Below, one piece after another: positions 33,933 to 43,632 of a stretch of 64,000 nucleotides of DNA. Source of the stretch: Neptuniibacter sp048548695 (GTDB lineage: Bacteria > Pseudomonadota > Gammaproteobacteria > Pseudomonadales > Balneatricaceae). Below the pieces are notes generated by a model, which had not been told where the DNA came from, made no database searches, and saw nothing but the letters and a program-made list of their open reading frames with translations. The stretch is from assembly GCF_048548695.1 (NCBI RefSeq), contig NZ_JBLYIF010000005.1; one strand, 5' to 3'. Position 1 is the stretch's first letter. The number at the start of each line of letters is the position of its first letter. Both the position numbers and the translations under genes were made by a program.

Positions 33933-34478
33933 ATGAAGATCCGCAGTTATCAGGGCATGAGCCCGAAATTGGGTGAGCGTGTATTTGTAGACCCCAGTGC
34001 GGTGGTACTGGGGGATGTCGAGCTAGGGGATGACGTGTCTGTCTGGCCACTGACGGTAATCCGTGGCGATATGCACCGCATCAGGGTTGGCGAGCGTACC
34101 AGCCTGCAGGATGGCTCAGTACTGCATATCACCCATGCCGGCCCTTACAACCCGGACGGCTTCCCTCTGATTATCGGTGATGACGTCACAGTCGGGCATC
34201 AAGCAATGCTACATGGCTGCACCATCGGCAACCGGATACTGATTGGCATGGGTGCCATGGTGATGGATGGCGCGGTGGTAGAAGATGAAGTGGTGGTTGG
34301 TGCAGGCTCACTGGTGCCGCCGGGTAAGGTACTGCAAAGTGGCTATCTCTATGTCGGCCGACCGGTTAAACAGGTACGCCCACTGACCGAAAAAGAACTG
34401 AGCTTTTTAACCTATACCGCCGGTAATTATGTGCGGCTGAAAGACAAACACTTGCAGGAAGACTATGCCCAGTTATAA
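33933..34478 (+). CDS. Gamma-class carbonic anhydrase-like protein (YrdA family)
   Basis: The 181-residue protein is a left-handed beta-helix of hexapeptide repeats. Metal-binding histidines are in VLHITHAG and DVTVGHQAMLHGC, where the three ligands of gamma carbonic anhydrases are expected. YrdA-type members often have low or no anhydrase activity and may need cysteine oxidation. The ATG at 33933 with AGGA eight bases upstream is preferred over an upstream ATG at 33879. The 3' end overlaps the lipoprotein gene by 14 bp. Confidence 0.88.
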   Translation: MKIRSYQGMSPKLGERVFVDPSAVVLGDVELGDDVSVWPLTVIRGDMHRIRVGERTSLQDGSVLHITHAGPYNPDGFPLIIGDDVTVGHQAMLHGCTIGNRILIGMGAMVMDGAVVEDEVVVGAGSLVPPGKVLQSGYLYVGRPVKQVRPLTEKELSFLTYTAGNYVRLKDKHLQEDYAQL

Positions 34479-35082
34479 GCGATTTGGCTTACTCCTGCCC
34501 CTGCTGCTGACAGGCTGCGCCGGGGTACAGCAAACCCCTGCAGAGTGGCTGGCATATTACGAAATCCCGGCTCCGGACAGTCAGCACCATCTGGTGTTGT
34601 GCAGTAACGTCGACTGCGCACAAAAACAAACCGTGCAGTTGAGCCAGGCACAAATGACCAGATTACGCGCCATTTTTGCGCCAGCCGCTACCGCAGCAGA
34701 ACAGGAGCGGCATCAACTGGCACAGGCGGTGGGGCTGCTGGAAACAATGGTGGCGCCTGCACTGAATACGGCAGGCGACGGCCCCGGTAACACGCTGGGG
34801 TTGTTCAGTGACAGCAATCAGCTAGATTGTGTCGCAGAGACCAGCAATACCAGCGTCTATCTGCTGCTACTCAATCAGGCCGATCTACTCCGTTTCCACC
34901 AACCGGCGGGGCGCGCCCATCGTGGTTTTTTCAACGGCCATATGCCGCACAACAGCGCCACCATTATCGATACGACAACTGCCCAACGTTATGTCGTGGA
35001 TTCATGGTACGGCGCCAATGGCGAACCGGCCTGGATTGCACCGGCAGAGGACTGGCTGGCAGGCGCGCGTCCGCCTAAATAA
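34465..35082 (+). CDS. Lipoprotein of unknown function
   Basis: The 205-residue protein has a lipoprotein signal peptide with lipobox LTGC at about residues 15-18. The mature part contains four further cysteines, probable disulfides, and motifs HRGFFNGHMPHNSATIIDTT and YVVDSWYGANGEPAWI. These resemble a conserved uncharacterised gammaproteobacterial family; I cannot name a function. It overlaps the gamma carbonic anhydrase gene by 14 bp, so the two are co-expressed. Confidence 0.8.
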   Translation: MPSYKRFGLLLPLLLTGCAGVQQTPAEWLAYYEIPAPDSQHHLVLCSNVDCAQKQTVQLSQAQMTRLRAIFAPAATAAEQERHQLAQAVGLLETMVAPALNTAGDGPGNTLGLFSDSNQLDCVAETSNTSVYLLLLNQADLLRFHQPAGRAHRGFFNGHMPHNSATIIDTTTAQRYVVDSWYGANGEPAWIAPAEDWLAGARPPK

Positions 35083-35092
35083 CAGAACTGGG

Positions 35093-35139
35093 GTGACAAG
35101 TCAGCCTTTCATCCCCCCGAGTAAAAGGCCGACTGTCAC
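35093..35139. repeat. Long imperfect hairpin of unknown role
   Basis: The arms GTGACAAGTCAGCCTTT and AAAGGCCGACTGTCAC pair with one bulge and one mismatch around a loop of about 14 bases. No T run follows on either strand. It lies between convergent genes and may slow or end transcription from both. Confidence 0.5.
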
Positions 35140-35232
35140 AAAGACAGCATGAAATATCACGCTGTCCGCATAATCCAACAGCCGCCCGATGAGCGCAAGC
35201 AACTCAGTGCAATTTACACCCAATGGATCAGC

Positions 35233-37614
35233 TCAAGCTGAGTCGTCTCCCGCCTTCGCCAGCGCGATCTCCCGCAACCGCTTAACCACCTGGGCATTAA
35301 CGCTGCGCTGGGTAAAGCTGCCATCAGCCTTACGACTGCCAGCCTTGCGGCCCATCAGGATTTCTAGGCACTGATCCACATGTGCTACGGCATATACTGA
35401 GAATTCACCCCGTTCTACCGCTGCCAGCACTTCGGCTTTCAGCATCAGGTTACGCACGTTTGCACGAGGGATCACAACCCCATGCAAGCCCGTCAGGCCA
35501 CGGGTTTTACACAGGTTAAAGAAACCTTCGATCTTCTCATTAACCCCACCAATCGCCTGCACCTCACCATACTGGTTAATCGATCCAGTAATAGCAAAGC
35601 TCTGACTGATCGGAATATGGGTCAGCGCCGACAGCAATGTACAGACCTCGGCCAATGACGCGCTATCCCCATCGACATAGCCGTATGACTGCTCCAGCGC
35701 GATACTGGCTGACAGCGCCAATGGGAAGTCCTGAGCATATTGATGACCCAGAAAACCCGACAAAATCAGCACACCCTTGGAGTGAATCGGCTGACCCAGG
35801 GTAACTTCACGCTCAATATCAACAATGCCCCGGTTGCCAGGATGCACCGTGGCTGTAATACGCGCCGGGGTGCCAAAGGACACATCTCCCACCTGCAGCA
35901 CAGTCAGACCATTGGCCTTACCAACCGCCTCCCCTTCAGTATCGATCAGTACTGTCTGGTTAAGGATGCCCTCCTCAATCTTTTCCGACATGCGCGAGGT
36001 ACGGCGTTCTTTAGCATCCAGTGCCAGCTCCACGTGATCGGCATTGATCAGACTGTCTTCTTCACGAATCCGTTTGTAATCGGCTTCGCACAGCAGATCA
36101 ACCAGCTCGCCGATATGAGCTGACAGCAATTCCTGATCCTCGGCCTGGCGAGAACTGTGTTCCACCAAGCGAGAGACCGCACGGCGAGTCAAGGGAGCCA
36201 GCCCTTCTTCATCCGCCAGGGTTTTCATCAGTCTTGCATAGTTGCGAATCGACTGTGGGGTACGTTTTACATCTTCATCAAAATCCACCACCACCCGGAA
36301 CATTTTTTCGAAGTCGTGATCCAGCTCCTGCAGCAAGTAATAAATATTGCGACCACCAATCAACACCAGCTTCACCGACAGAGGCACTGCCTGAGGTGTC
36401 AGAGTGATGGTGCTCAGCCCGCTGTATTCACTGGCCGGACTTTCAATGCTTATCTCATGGGATTTCAGCGCTCTTTTCAGCGCCCCATAAACAAACGGCT
36501 GCTCCAGGAGTTTTTCTGCTTCCATCACCAGATAACCACCATTAGCCTGATGCAGAGCACCGGGACGAATCAGCTTATAACTGGTGGAAAGTGCCCCCAT
36601 TTCCGAGGTGTATTCCACCCGGCCAAACAGGTTTTCATAACTGGGGTGGGCTTCATATACCACCGGCGCGCCCTTGATCTTATGGTTATCCACCAGCAGA
36701 TTAACGCCATAACTGTCTTCGAGCAGATTCAGGCGACCACTGTCGCTGATCACCTCTCCCAGTTTGTCTTCGCCAGCAATGTCATTACAATTTTTAACCA
36801 GCGAGGTTTCCATCGCGGTGAGGTATTCATTCACCCCGGGAGTATTGTTGTATTTCTCTTTTGCCGGCTGAAATAGCGGTGCTATGGCCTGTCGGGCAGT
36901 ATCCCGGTCCAGGTTTTTCAGTTTCTCTGAGGCTTCACGCCGCCATTTCGGCAGCCCGGTCAGTTCCTCGTTAAGCTTTTCTTCCAGCATACTGATCGCC
37001 TTGTTGAAGGCATCCCGGGTCTCTTCCGGAAGCTGGGAAAATACTGCCTCATCAATTGCCTGACCATCAGCGACAGGGGTAAAACCAATGCTGCCGGCGT
37101 CCCGATAGACCGCAACGCTGTACTGCCGGCCTTCCTTTTCCACGACCTCAATCGCCTGATCATAATAACGGTTCAACTCCCGTTCGATCTTGCTCTTCTT
37201 TCGCTGGTAGGTGGGGCTTTCAAACGCCGCAGGCATCTCGGCCAGCACCCCTTCAAGAATGTTTTTAACATCGCGCTTAAAGGTCTGGGCTTTGCCCGGC
37301 GGCAACTGTAAGGCAATGGGGTGACGGGTATCGGCCAGGTTATTCAGATACACCCAGTCACCGGGTTTTTTCTCTTTTTTTGCCGCGGATTTCAGGTTTT
37401 CCATGGCAAAGGAGAAACGTCCAGTATGTGGGTTACCCATCACGAACAGGTTATACCCGGGCCGGCGCATGCCGATGCCGAACTCCATCGCTTCAATAGC
37501 CCGGTCCTGGCCAAAAAAGCCGCTAAAGGGTTCTAGGGTAGCTGTAGTTTTAAAGGGCAGTAGTTCAGGATCGCAGCGCTGATAGAGCTGCTCGGGTGTC
37601 AGTCGGGTTTCCAT
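35233..37614 (-). CDS. Lon-related ATP-dependent protease (YcbZ/LonB-like family)
   Basis: The 793-residue protein carries an N-terminal AAA-type region and a C-terminal Lon-type serine protease domain with the Ser-Lys dyad: Ser in VDGDSASLAEVC and Lys in GGVNEKIEGFF. The Walker A-like segment near residue 58 reads VMGNPHTGRFSFA, lacking the usual GKS/T, as seen in this family. A second ATPase region includes RPGALHQANGGYLVMEAEKLL. Family members are putative proteases with poorly known substrates. It is monocistronic. Confidence 0.9.
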   Translation of the reverse strand: METRLTPEQLYQRCDPELLPFKTTATLEPFSGFFGQDRAIEAMEFGIGMRRPGYNLFVMGNPHTGRFSFAMENLKSAAKKEKKPGDWVYLNNLADTRHPIALQLPPGKAQTFKRDVKNILEGVLAEMPAAFESPTYQRKKSKIERELNRYYDQAIEVVEKEGRQYSVAVYRDAGSIGFTPVADGQAIDEAVFSQLPEETRDAFNKAISMLEEKLNEELTGLPKWRREASEKLKNLDRDTARQAIAPLFQPAKEKYNNTPGVNEYLTAMETSLVKNCNDIAGEDKLGEVISDSGRLNLLEDSYGVNLLVDNHKIKGAPVVYEAHPSYENLFGRVEYTSEMGALSTSYKLIRPGALHQANGGYLVMEAEKLLEQPFVYGALKRALKSHEISIESPASEYSGLSTITLTPQAVPLSVKLVLIGGRNIYYLLQELDHDFEKMFRVVVDFDEDVKRTPQSIRNYARLMKTLADEEGLAPLTRRAVSRLVEHSSRQAEDQELLSAHIGELVDLLCEADYKRIREEDSLINADHVELALDAKERRTSRMSEKIEEGILNQTVLIDTEGEAVGKANGLTVLQVGDVSFGTPARITATVHPGNRGIVDIEREVTLGQPIHSKGVLILSGFLGHQYAQDFPLALSASIALEQSYGYVDGDSASLAEVCTLLSALTHIPISQSFAITGSINQYGEVQAIGGVNEKIEGFFNLCKTRGLTGLHGVVIPRANVRNLMLKAEVLAAVERGEFSVYAVAHVDQCLEILMGRKAGSRKADGSFTQRSVNAQVVKRLREIALAKAGDDSA

Positions 37615-37744
37615 GCTGGCACAGTACTCCTGCTAGGGGCTGGAGGAGGGTCGATGCAGACCGCTGTTACCCTCGTTATACGCCTAGCAGACACACCATG
37701 CAAGTGTGAACAGTTCGGAAAAGCATGAATGAGTTGCCTAAAAA

Positions 37745-38572
37745 TCAAACAGTTAGCGACTGCCTTAACTGCACAATGACCGGAGCGGTTTGCGGTAGCA
37801 CACCACGCCATAAGCGGAAGGATTCTGCTGCCTGCTCAACCAACATGCCCAGGCCATCCATCACTTTCAGCGCCCCCTGCTGCTCTGCCCAGCGGCAGAA
37901 TGCAGTGGGTTCAGCTGCATACATCATATCGTAGCACCAGCCTTGTGCTGCTAGCACAGCCGGAGGCAATGGCGGCACCTCGCCCTGCAGACTGGCGGCC
38001 GTACCATTGATAATCAGATCAAAAGACTGCCCGGCCAGATCGGCAAAACCGCATCCGGAAATCGGGCCATAAGCGGCCATCAAGTCAGCCAGCTGCAGCG
38101 CTTTGTCCGGGGTTCGGTTCGCCACCACCACGCTGGCCGGCTGCTGCTCCAGGACTGGCTGCAAAACGCCGCGCACCGCACCACCGGCACCCAGAATTAA
38201 GATTCGCTGTCCCTTCAGACTGCCACCGTGATTTTCGACAATATCACGCACCATGCCGATACCGTCGGTATTGTCACCACACAGCTGCCCTTGTTCATTG
38301 CGATACAGGGTATTCACTGCGCCCGCGAGCTCTGCTCTTGGTGAGCGTTGCTCGGCAAGGCTCCAGGCATCCTGTTTGAACGGGATGGTGATATTCAAGC
38401 CCTGACCCGAAGCCTGCATAAACTGCTGCACTGCGTCCTGAAAACCATCTTCAGCAACGCAGATCGCTTCATAAGTCAGGTCCTGTCCGGTCTGTGCAGC
38501 AAAGGCGGCATGAATCTGAGGTGACTTGGAGTGCTTGATCGGATTGCCAAATACGGCATAGCGGTCAGTCAT
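37745..38572 (-). CDS. aroE: Shikimate dehydrogenase
   Basis: The 275-residue enzyme reduces 3-dehydroshikimate to shikimate with NADPH in aromatic amino acid synthesis. The substrate site NPIKHSKSPQIHAAF holds the catalytic Lys region, followed by NITIPFKQDAW and DNTDGIGMVRD. The NADP-binding loop is LILGAGGAVRGVL with VVANRTPDKA. Length and motifs are standard. The ATG follows directly on the hemF stop codon, and its GAGG ribosome site lies inside hemF, so the two are translationally coupled. Confidence 0.97.
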   Translation of the reverse strand: MTDRYAVFGNPIKHSKSPQIHAAFAAQTGQDLTYEAICVAEDGFQDAVQQFMQASGQGLNITIPFKQDAWSLAEQRSPRAELAGAVNTLYRNEQGQLCGDNTDGIGMVRDIVENHGGSLKGQRILILGAGGAVRGVLQPVLEQQPASVVVANRTPDKALQLADLMAAYGPISGCGFADLAGQSFDLIINGTAASLQGEVPPLPPAVLAAQGWCYDMMYAAEPTAFCRWAEQQGALKVMDGLGMLVEQAAESFRLWRGVLPQTAPVIVQLRQSLTV

Positions 38573-39487
38573 TTATACCTCGAGCCAATTGCGGGGCTGC
38601 AGATAACGGCTGTATAACTCAGCTTCGGCAGTATCCGGTTCCGGTTTCCAGTCATAGCCCCAGCGCACCTCAGGTGGCAGTGACATCAAAATTGATTCCG
38701 TTCGACCACCTGACTGCAGGCCAAACAGAGTGCCACGATCATACACCAGGTTAAATTCCACATAGCGCCCGCGCCGGTGTAGCTGAAAATCGCGCTCCCG
38801 TTCGCCATAGACGCGGTCTTTATTGCGCTCAATGATGGGCAGGTACGCTTTAGTGTAAGCATCACCAATGGATTGCATCAGGCCAAAACAGTGATCAAAG
38901 TCGGGCTGGTTCAGATCATCAAAAAACAATCCCCCGATACCGCGCGGTTCCTGGCGATGCTTCAGGACAAAATAATCATCACACCACTGCTTGAAATGAG
39001 GGTATACATCCTCACCGAAAGGATCACAGGCAGCTTTGGCAGTTTCATGCCAGTGTCGGCAATCCGCATCATTGCCATAATAAGGCGTCAGATCAAAGCC
39101 GCCACCAAACCACCACACCGGGTCAGCACCGGGTTTCTCGGCAATAAAAAACCGGACATTGGCATGCGAAGTAGGGATATAAGGGTTATGTGGATGGATA
39201 ACCAGAGATACGCCCATGGCCTGAAAACTACGACCCGCCAACTCGGGGCGATGCGCTGTCGCAGAACCCGGCAGGTTATCACCAAACACATGAGAAAAAT
39301 TAACCCCGCCTTTTTCGACCACTGCACCATTCGTCAAAACCCGGGTGCGCCCGCCGCCACCCGCCTCACGTTGCCAGGCATCTTCCATGAACTGCGCCTT
39401 GCCATCAGCCTGTTCCAGCGACTGACAGATTCGATCTTGCAGATCCAACAGGTACTGTTTTACCGCTTCAGTGTTTGGCAATGACAT
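38573..39487 (-). CDS. hemF: Oxygen-dependent coproporphyrinogen-III oxidase
   Basis: The 304-residue enzyme decarboxylates coproporphyrinogen III to protoporphyrinogen IX with O2 in heme synthesis. The signature segments SHANVRFFIA, WWFGGGFDLTPYY, RGIGGLFFDDLN and the highly conserved RRGRYVEFNLVYDRGTLFGL with GGRTESILMSLPP are all present. GAGGAG precedes the ATG. It is part of the conserved dprA-tsaC-hemF-aroE neighbourhood. Confidence 0.98.
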   Translation of the reverse strand: MSLPNTEAVKQYLLDLQDRICQSLEQADGKAQFMEDAWQREAGGGGRTRVLTNGAVVEKGGVNFSHVFGDNLPGSATAHRPELAGRSFQAMGVSLVIHPHNPYIPTSHANVRFFIAEKPGADPVWWFGGGFDLTPYYGNDADCRHWHETAKAACDPFGEDVYPHFKQWCDDYFVLKHRQEPRGIGGLFFDDLNQPDFDHCFGLMQSIGDAYTKAYLPIIERNKDRVYGERERDFQLHRRGRYVEFNLVYDRGTLFGLQSGGRTESILMSLPPEVRWGYDWKPEPDTAEAELYSRYLQPRNWLEV

Positions 39488-39504
39488 GATGGAACTCCTC
39501 GTAA

Positions 39505-40083
39505 TCAGGCACGTAGTAGCTGCCCAGTGGTCAAATCTCGAATCTGAGTAGGTTGCGCCAGATCACCCAGGTCTCCCGGAACCACCGCCGCTAATTGATC
39601 ACCAAAATACGTGCGTACTCGCAGCGCATCTTTCGCCGGAGCATGGCTGGCCGGATTAGCCGATGTAGACACCAGCAAACCGCCAAACTGCTGACACAGT
39701 GTCTGCACCACAGGGTGCGCACTGACGCGAACAGCAACAGAGCGAGAATTGCCACGTATCCATGACGGAATCTGGTTATCAGGGTCGGGAATAACCCAGG
39801 TATAGGGCCCCGGCCAGGTCGCAGATAACTGCGCTCGCTGGGCTGAAGACAAGCCCTGAAGCAACGGCTCAACCTGAGCGATACAGGCCGCTACCAATAC
39901 CAGGCCCTTAGCTTCTGGTCGGCGCTTCATGGCTAACAACTGGGCGACAGCGGAGGCGTTATAAGGGTCACAGCCGACACCCCAGACCGCTTCGGTCGGG
40001 TAGGCGATAACACCGCCCTGACGCAGGGCACGGACGGACTGATGAACCTGCCACCAGCCCGCCGGTAACGGTTTAGATTTCAC
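39505..40083 (-). CDS. tsaC: Threonylcarbamoyl-AMP synthase (TsaC/YrdC)
   Basis: The 192-residue protein makes threonylcarbamoyl-AMP from Thr, bicarbonate and ATP for the t6A37 modification of tRNAs. Conserved motifs are GGVIAYPTEAVWGVGCDP, KRRPEAKGLVLV, PGPYTWVIP and LLVSTSANPASH. Length fits the short TsaC type without a Sua5 domain. It uses a GTG start at 40083 that overlaps the end of purE by 11 bp. Confidence 0.95.
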   Translation of the reverse strand: MKSKPLPAGWWQVHQSVRALRQGGVIAYPTEAVWGVGCDPYNASAVAQLLAMKRRPEAKGLVLVAACIAQVEPLLQGLSSAQRAQLSATWPGPYTWVIPDPDNQIPSWIRGNSRSVAVRVSAHPVVQTLCQQFGGLLVSTSANPASHAPAKDALRVRTYFGDQLAAVVPGDLGDLAQPTQIRDLTTGQLLRA

Positions 40084-40585
40084 CGTTATTTAGCTGTTCC
40101 TGCAATGCTGCATCCTTGGCGATAACAGCATCAGTATTGGCCTGACGCTCATCCCGCAGACGTTGTGCCAGTGCATCATCACCAACAGCCATGATCTGAG
40201 CCGCCAGGTACGCAGCATTTTTTGCGCCTGCTTTACCGATGGCAACCGTTGCTACCGGAATGCCACCAGGCATCTGTACAGTAGACAGCAGTGCATCCAG
40301 ACCATCCAGAGAGGAATTGATTGGCACGCCGATAACCGGTTTAGTCGTATTTGCCGCAACAGCACCTGCCAGATGCGCCGCCATACCTGCTGCACAGATA
40401 AAGGCAACTGCACCGCGCTCGTCGGCATCTTTAACGTAATTATGGGTCTGCACCGGGGTACGGTGAGCAGAACTTACTTTCATTTCAAAAGTAATGCCCA
40501 GTGATTTCAGGACATCTGCGGATGCTTTCATGACTGGCAGGTCAGAATCAGAACCCATCAGAATAGCAATAAATGGCTGGCTCAT
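40073..40585 (-). CDS. purE: N5-carboxyaminoimidazole ribonucleotide mutase
   Basis: The 170-residue class I PurE converts N5-CAIR to CAIR in purine synthesis. It has the GSDSDLPVMKASADVLKSLGI nucleotide site (GSDSDL core), SAHRTP with the catalytic His, and AAGMAAHLAGAVA. No purK is adjacent. The C-terminus overlaps tsaC by 11 bp on the same strand. Confidence 0.96.
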   Translation of the reverse strand: MSQPFIAILMGSDSDLPVMKASADVLKSLGITFEMKVSSAHRTPVQTHNYVKDADERGAVAFICAAGMAAHLAGAVAANTTKPVIGVPINSSLDGLDALLSTVQMPGGIPVATVAIGKAGAKNAAYLAAQIMAVGDDALAQRLRDERQANTDAVIAKDAALQEQLNNGEI

Positions 40586-40666
40586 ATTGTTACCAATTTG
40601 TCTAGATTACGGAAAGTGCTGAACGATAAACATTCAGCTCACAGCTTGCAACCATGAGTTGTCCCT

Positions 40667-41788
40667 TCATTTTATGCGGCAATATCCGATTGGCGACTGC
40701 TCAATGATGCCTTTCAATTCTAGCTGCATCAGTAAAGGGATCAATTGCGTTGCGCTAAGGCCAGTATCCGCCATCAGGGAATCCAGATCAGACGCACTAA
40801 AATCAACATGATTCAATACGCTAAGCTCTTCACTGGAAAGGTTTTCTGAGGGTAATTCTGAATGTTCAGTCCGGCTTGCCGTGTCAGCCAGCACCCCCAG
40901 TAAAGGCCCCAGCTCAGTTACGATATCCTGCTCAGTTTCAGCCAGAGTCGCACCTTCCCGTATCAGCTGATGACAGCCTTTGCTCATCGGGTTGTGAATA
41001 TGCCCCGGCAAAGCAAAGACAGCACGCCCCTGCTCCATCGCCATACGCGCAGTGATCAGGGAGCCGCTGCGCAGCGCCGCTTCCACCACCAGCACACCCA
41101 GACTAAGGCCGCTGATAATTCGATTACGTTTTGGGAAGTGTGACGCGTGTGCCTGTGAACCCGGTAACAACTCACTGACCCAGGCTCCGCCGCACGCCAA
41201 GATAGCTTCAGCAAGCGCCTGGTTTCGGCTGGGGTAGATCCGGTCTATACCGGTGCCAAATACCGCTACGGTGGGCTGCTGCAATGCGACTGCTGCCTGA
41301 TGCGCCGCACTATCAATCCCCCAGGCCAAGCCAGATGTCACCGTGAATCCGTGCTGACTCAGCGCCTTGGCAAATGCTCCGGCATGCTGCAGCCCTGCCC
41401 GACTGGCATGACGGCTACCAACCATGGCTAACTGAGGCAGATGCAGACAGCTCACGTCACCACGGACAAACAGCACACTGGGCGCATCCGGTAGTTGTTT
41501 CAGTAGACTGGGATAATCAGCATCATTGCAGGCCAACACGCTAGCGTCATGATGACGCTCCAGCCAACGCTCAGTCCGCTGCAAGGCTTCTGCGACCGGC
41601 CCATGGCCCGACTTTGCCTGAACTAAGGCATGGCAAGCATTAGGTTTTAAGCCAAGATGTGTTAATTCAGAGGGAGATGCTTGTAACAAGCGATCTGCCG
41701 GCCAGCCCCGCTCCGCTAACCGCCTTAGACTGACAGGTCCGAGGCCGGGCAGGGCTGCGGCGGCGATCCAGTCCCTTGGATACGCCAT
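40667..41788 (-). CDS. dprA: DNA-processing protein DprA/Smf
   Basis: The 373-residue protein binds single-stranded DNA and loads RecA during natural transformation. It has an N-terminal SAM-like helix-hairpin region, the Rossmann-type core (MVGSRHASRAGLQHAGAFA, VTSGLAWGIDSAAH, FPKRNRIISGLS, EAALRSGSLITAR, ALPGHIHNP) and a C-terminal winged helix (about 310-373). It lies just after the LysM gene in the usual order. By itself it does not prove competence. Confidence 0.95.
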   Translation of the reverse strand: MAYPRDWIAAAALPGLGPVSLRRLAERGWPADRLLQASPSELTHLGLKPNACHALVQAKSGHGPVAEALQRTERWLERHHDASVLACNDADYPSLLKQLPDAPSVLFVRGDVSCLHLPQLAMVGSRHASRAGLQHAGAFAKALSQHGFTVTSGLAWGIDSAAHQAAVALQQPTVAVFGTGIDRIYPSRNQALAEAILACGGAWVSELLPGSQAHASHFPKRNRIISGLSLGVLVVEAALRSGSLITARMAMEQGRAVFALPGHIHNPMSKGCHQLIREGATLAETEQDIVTELGPLLGVLADTASRTEHSELPSENLSSEELSVLNHVDFSASDLDSLMADTGLSATQLIPLLMQLELKGIIEQSPIGYCRIK

Positions 41789-41808
41789 GCATATTTCCTG
41801 TGTTCAGA

Positions 41809-42837
41809 TCATGGCTGTTGTAACTTATCGCCAACAGACACCACGTTAGTACTGCGCATAATCAAACCGTAGCTGACTTTTTCAAATACTTTGAAGATCA
41901 TCAGCTCACCGGAACGTTCCTCCGGCAATTCAACCAGGTCATTGGTGATTGGGTCTTTGATCAACTCGCCTTTACGGTAAATCGCAAACACATGGCCTGT
42001 TTCAATGCCTTCGCGCAGACCCCGGTTCAGAGCAACTACGTTAAACTGACCGGCGTCATTCACACCGCCTAATATTGACAAAATCTGGCCCTTCACACCC
42101 TCTGGCGAAGGTTTTGGATAGAACACCGACTGAATTCGGGTTTCCTCAGTGGGTACCACCCGGTCTTTCACACGTACTTCCTGATGGGATTTGCTCAGGT
42201 CCAATGTCAGTACATCATCATGCCTGGCCACCACAGTGCCATCAGCTATCTTCAGCAACTCATAACCGAGAAATTCACCGGTTTCAGGGTCAACATACTG
42301 ATTATCAGAACGGTAAACACCTTGGCCTGGCTGCTCCTGCAGTAGTTCACCACGGGCATATACTCGATCACCCGCACCGGCAATAATGCGCTCGTTGCGA
42401 CCACCCAGGATGTACGGCGCTTTCTGCATCAGGTCTTCTGACAGCACCCGATTATTGTTCAGGAAGCTGTTGATATCCCGTAACGGTATCGCGGGAATCG
42501 CTTGGTCCAGCGGGGAAACGCGCGCCCGTGGATAGATTCCACTGTCACGTTTAACACCCAGCCGAGGCTGCCCATCCACCCAGGTCAGATAGATAATATC
42601 GCCAGGATAGATCAGGTGAGGGTTATCCACTTGCGGGTTAACGCCCCACACTTCTGGCCATTTCCAGGGGCTTTTCAGGAATCGGCCTGAGATATCCCAA
42701 AGAGTATCGCCTTTCACTACCACATAAGATTCCGGGTAGTCCTCATTTAACAGAAGGCTATCCTTGCGAGTCTCTGCCTGAACAGGGGTCATCACAACGA
42801 TTAAAGTGGCCAACAGTCCGTAAAACAGATTTTTCAT
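41809..42837 (-). CDS. LysM-domain cell-envelope protein
   Basis: The 342-residue exported protein has a signal peptide (MKNLFYGLLATLIVVMTPVQA) and one LysM domain (about 37-85; YVVVKGDTLWDISGRFLKSPWKWPEVW, IYPGDIIYL) that should bind peptidoglycan. The remaining 250 residues form the conserved C-terminal part found with this family next to dprA, containing AGAGDRVYARG and FNVVALNRGLREGIETGHVF. Its job is uncharacterised, perhaps envelope maintenance. It is divergent from def and shares a 229-bp promoter region. Confidence 0.9.
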   Translation of the reverse strand: MKNLFYGLLATLIVVMTPVQAETRKDSLLLNEDYPESYVVVKGDTLWDISGRFLKSPWKWPEVWGVNPQVDNPHLIYPGDIIYLTWVDGQPRLGVKRDSGIYPRARVSPLDQAIPAIPLRDINSFLNNNRVLSEDLMQKAPYILGGRNERIIAGAGDRVYARGELLQEQPGQGVYRSDNQYVDPETGEFLGYELLKIADGTVVARHDDVLTLDLSKSHQEVRVKDRVVPTEETRIQSVFYPKPSPEGVKGQILSILGGVNDAGQFNVVALNRGLREGIETGHVFAIYRKGELIKDPITNDLVELPEERSGELMIFKVFEKVSYGLIMRSTNVVSVGDKLQQP

Positions 42838-42856
42838 GTCCGGTTCCCTTGCTTCA

Positions 42857-42892
42857 CCATGGCGACAAGCCGCTAAAGTAGCAGCGCCATGG
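42857..42892. repeat. Inverted repeat in the lysM/def divergent region
   Basis: Eight-base arms CCATGGCG and CGCCATGG are separated by 20 bp and located just upstream of the LysM gene start. It could be an operator or a 5' UTR hairpin; no known regulator site is recognised. Confidence 0.35.
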
Positions 42893-43066
42893 AATCACGA
42901 CAATGCATTGAACGTGCTAATCAGTATAATATGGGGATAATTTATTGCATCCATTGAGTTAAGCATATCGGCAAACTCCTGCAGTAAATGAATTTATCTT
43001 AAAATTCAGTTGGCGAAGGCAGAAAATGTCGGCTGAACGCACTCGCAACGGTAACGACAATCTATC

Positions 43067-43582
43067 ATGACAAAACTGACCATACTCGAATTTCCTGATC
43101 CCCGCCTGCGAACTGTCGCCGAACCGGTCGAGACAGTTGACGATGAAGTCCGCCAGCAGATCGAGGACATGTTCGAGACCATGTACGCCGCGCCCGGCAT
43201 CGGTCTTGCTGCCACACAGGTCAATATTCACCGGCGCATCATTGTGATGGATATCTCCGAAGATCAGAACCAGCCATTAGTCCTGATCAATCCCGAGTTT
43301 GAAGTCATTGACGATGAGCTGCACCGTTATCAGGAAGGCTGTCTATCAGTACCCGGCTTTTACGAAGACGTTAAGCGCCCACAGCAGATTAAGGTCACGG
43401 CCCTGGATCGCAACGGTGAGCATTTTGAATTAATCGCCGATGACCTGTTAGCCGTTTGTGTACAACACGAAATTGACCACCTTAACGGCAGACTGTTTGT
43501 TGACCATATTTCCAGCCTGAAGCGCAACCGCATCAAGCAGAAACTAGAAAAAATTCATAAAGCCCAAGTGCAGCACGCCTAA
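43067..43582 (+). CDS. def: Peptide deformylase
   Basis: The 171-residue Fe/Zn enzyme removes the formyl group from new polypeptides. All three motifs are present: GIGLAATQV, EGCLSVPG (metal-ligand Cys) and QHEIDHLNG (two His ligands and catalytic Glu). It starts the def-fmt-rsmB-trkA-trkH run, the standard order. The ribosome site is weak. Confidence 0.98.
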   Translation: MTKLTILEFPDPRLRTVAEPVETVDDEVRQQIEDMFETMYAAPGIGLAATQVNIHRRIIVMDISEDQNQPLVLINPEFEVIDDELHRYQEGCLSVPGFYEDVKRPQQIKVTALDRNGEHFELIADDLLAVCVQHEIDHLNGRLFVDHISSLKRNRIKQKLEKIHKAQVQHA

Positions 43583-43632
43583 TCATTATTACCACCGGAC
43601 GCCCGTCCGGTGTTTGCACCCGGAGACTCTCC

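Noticed and set aside
36157..36876. 239-codon plus-strand ORF inside the Lon-related gene
   Set aside because: It is antisense to a continuous 793-codon gene with an intact Ser-Lys protease domain.
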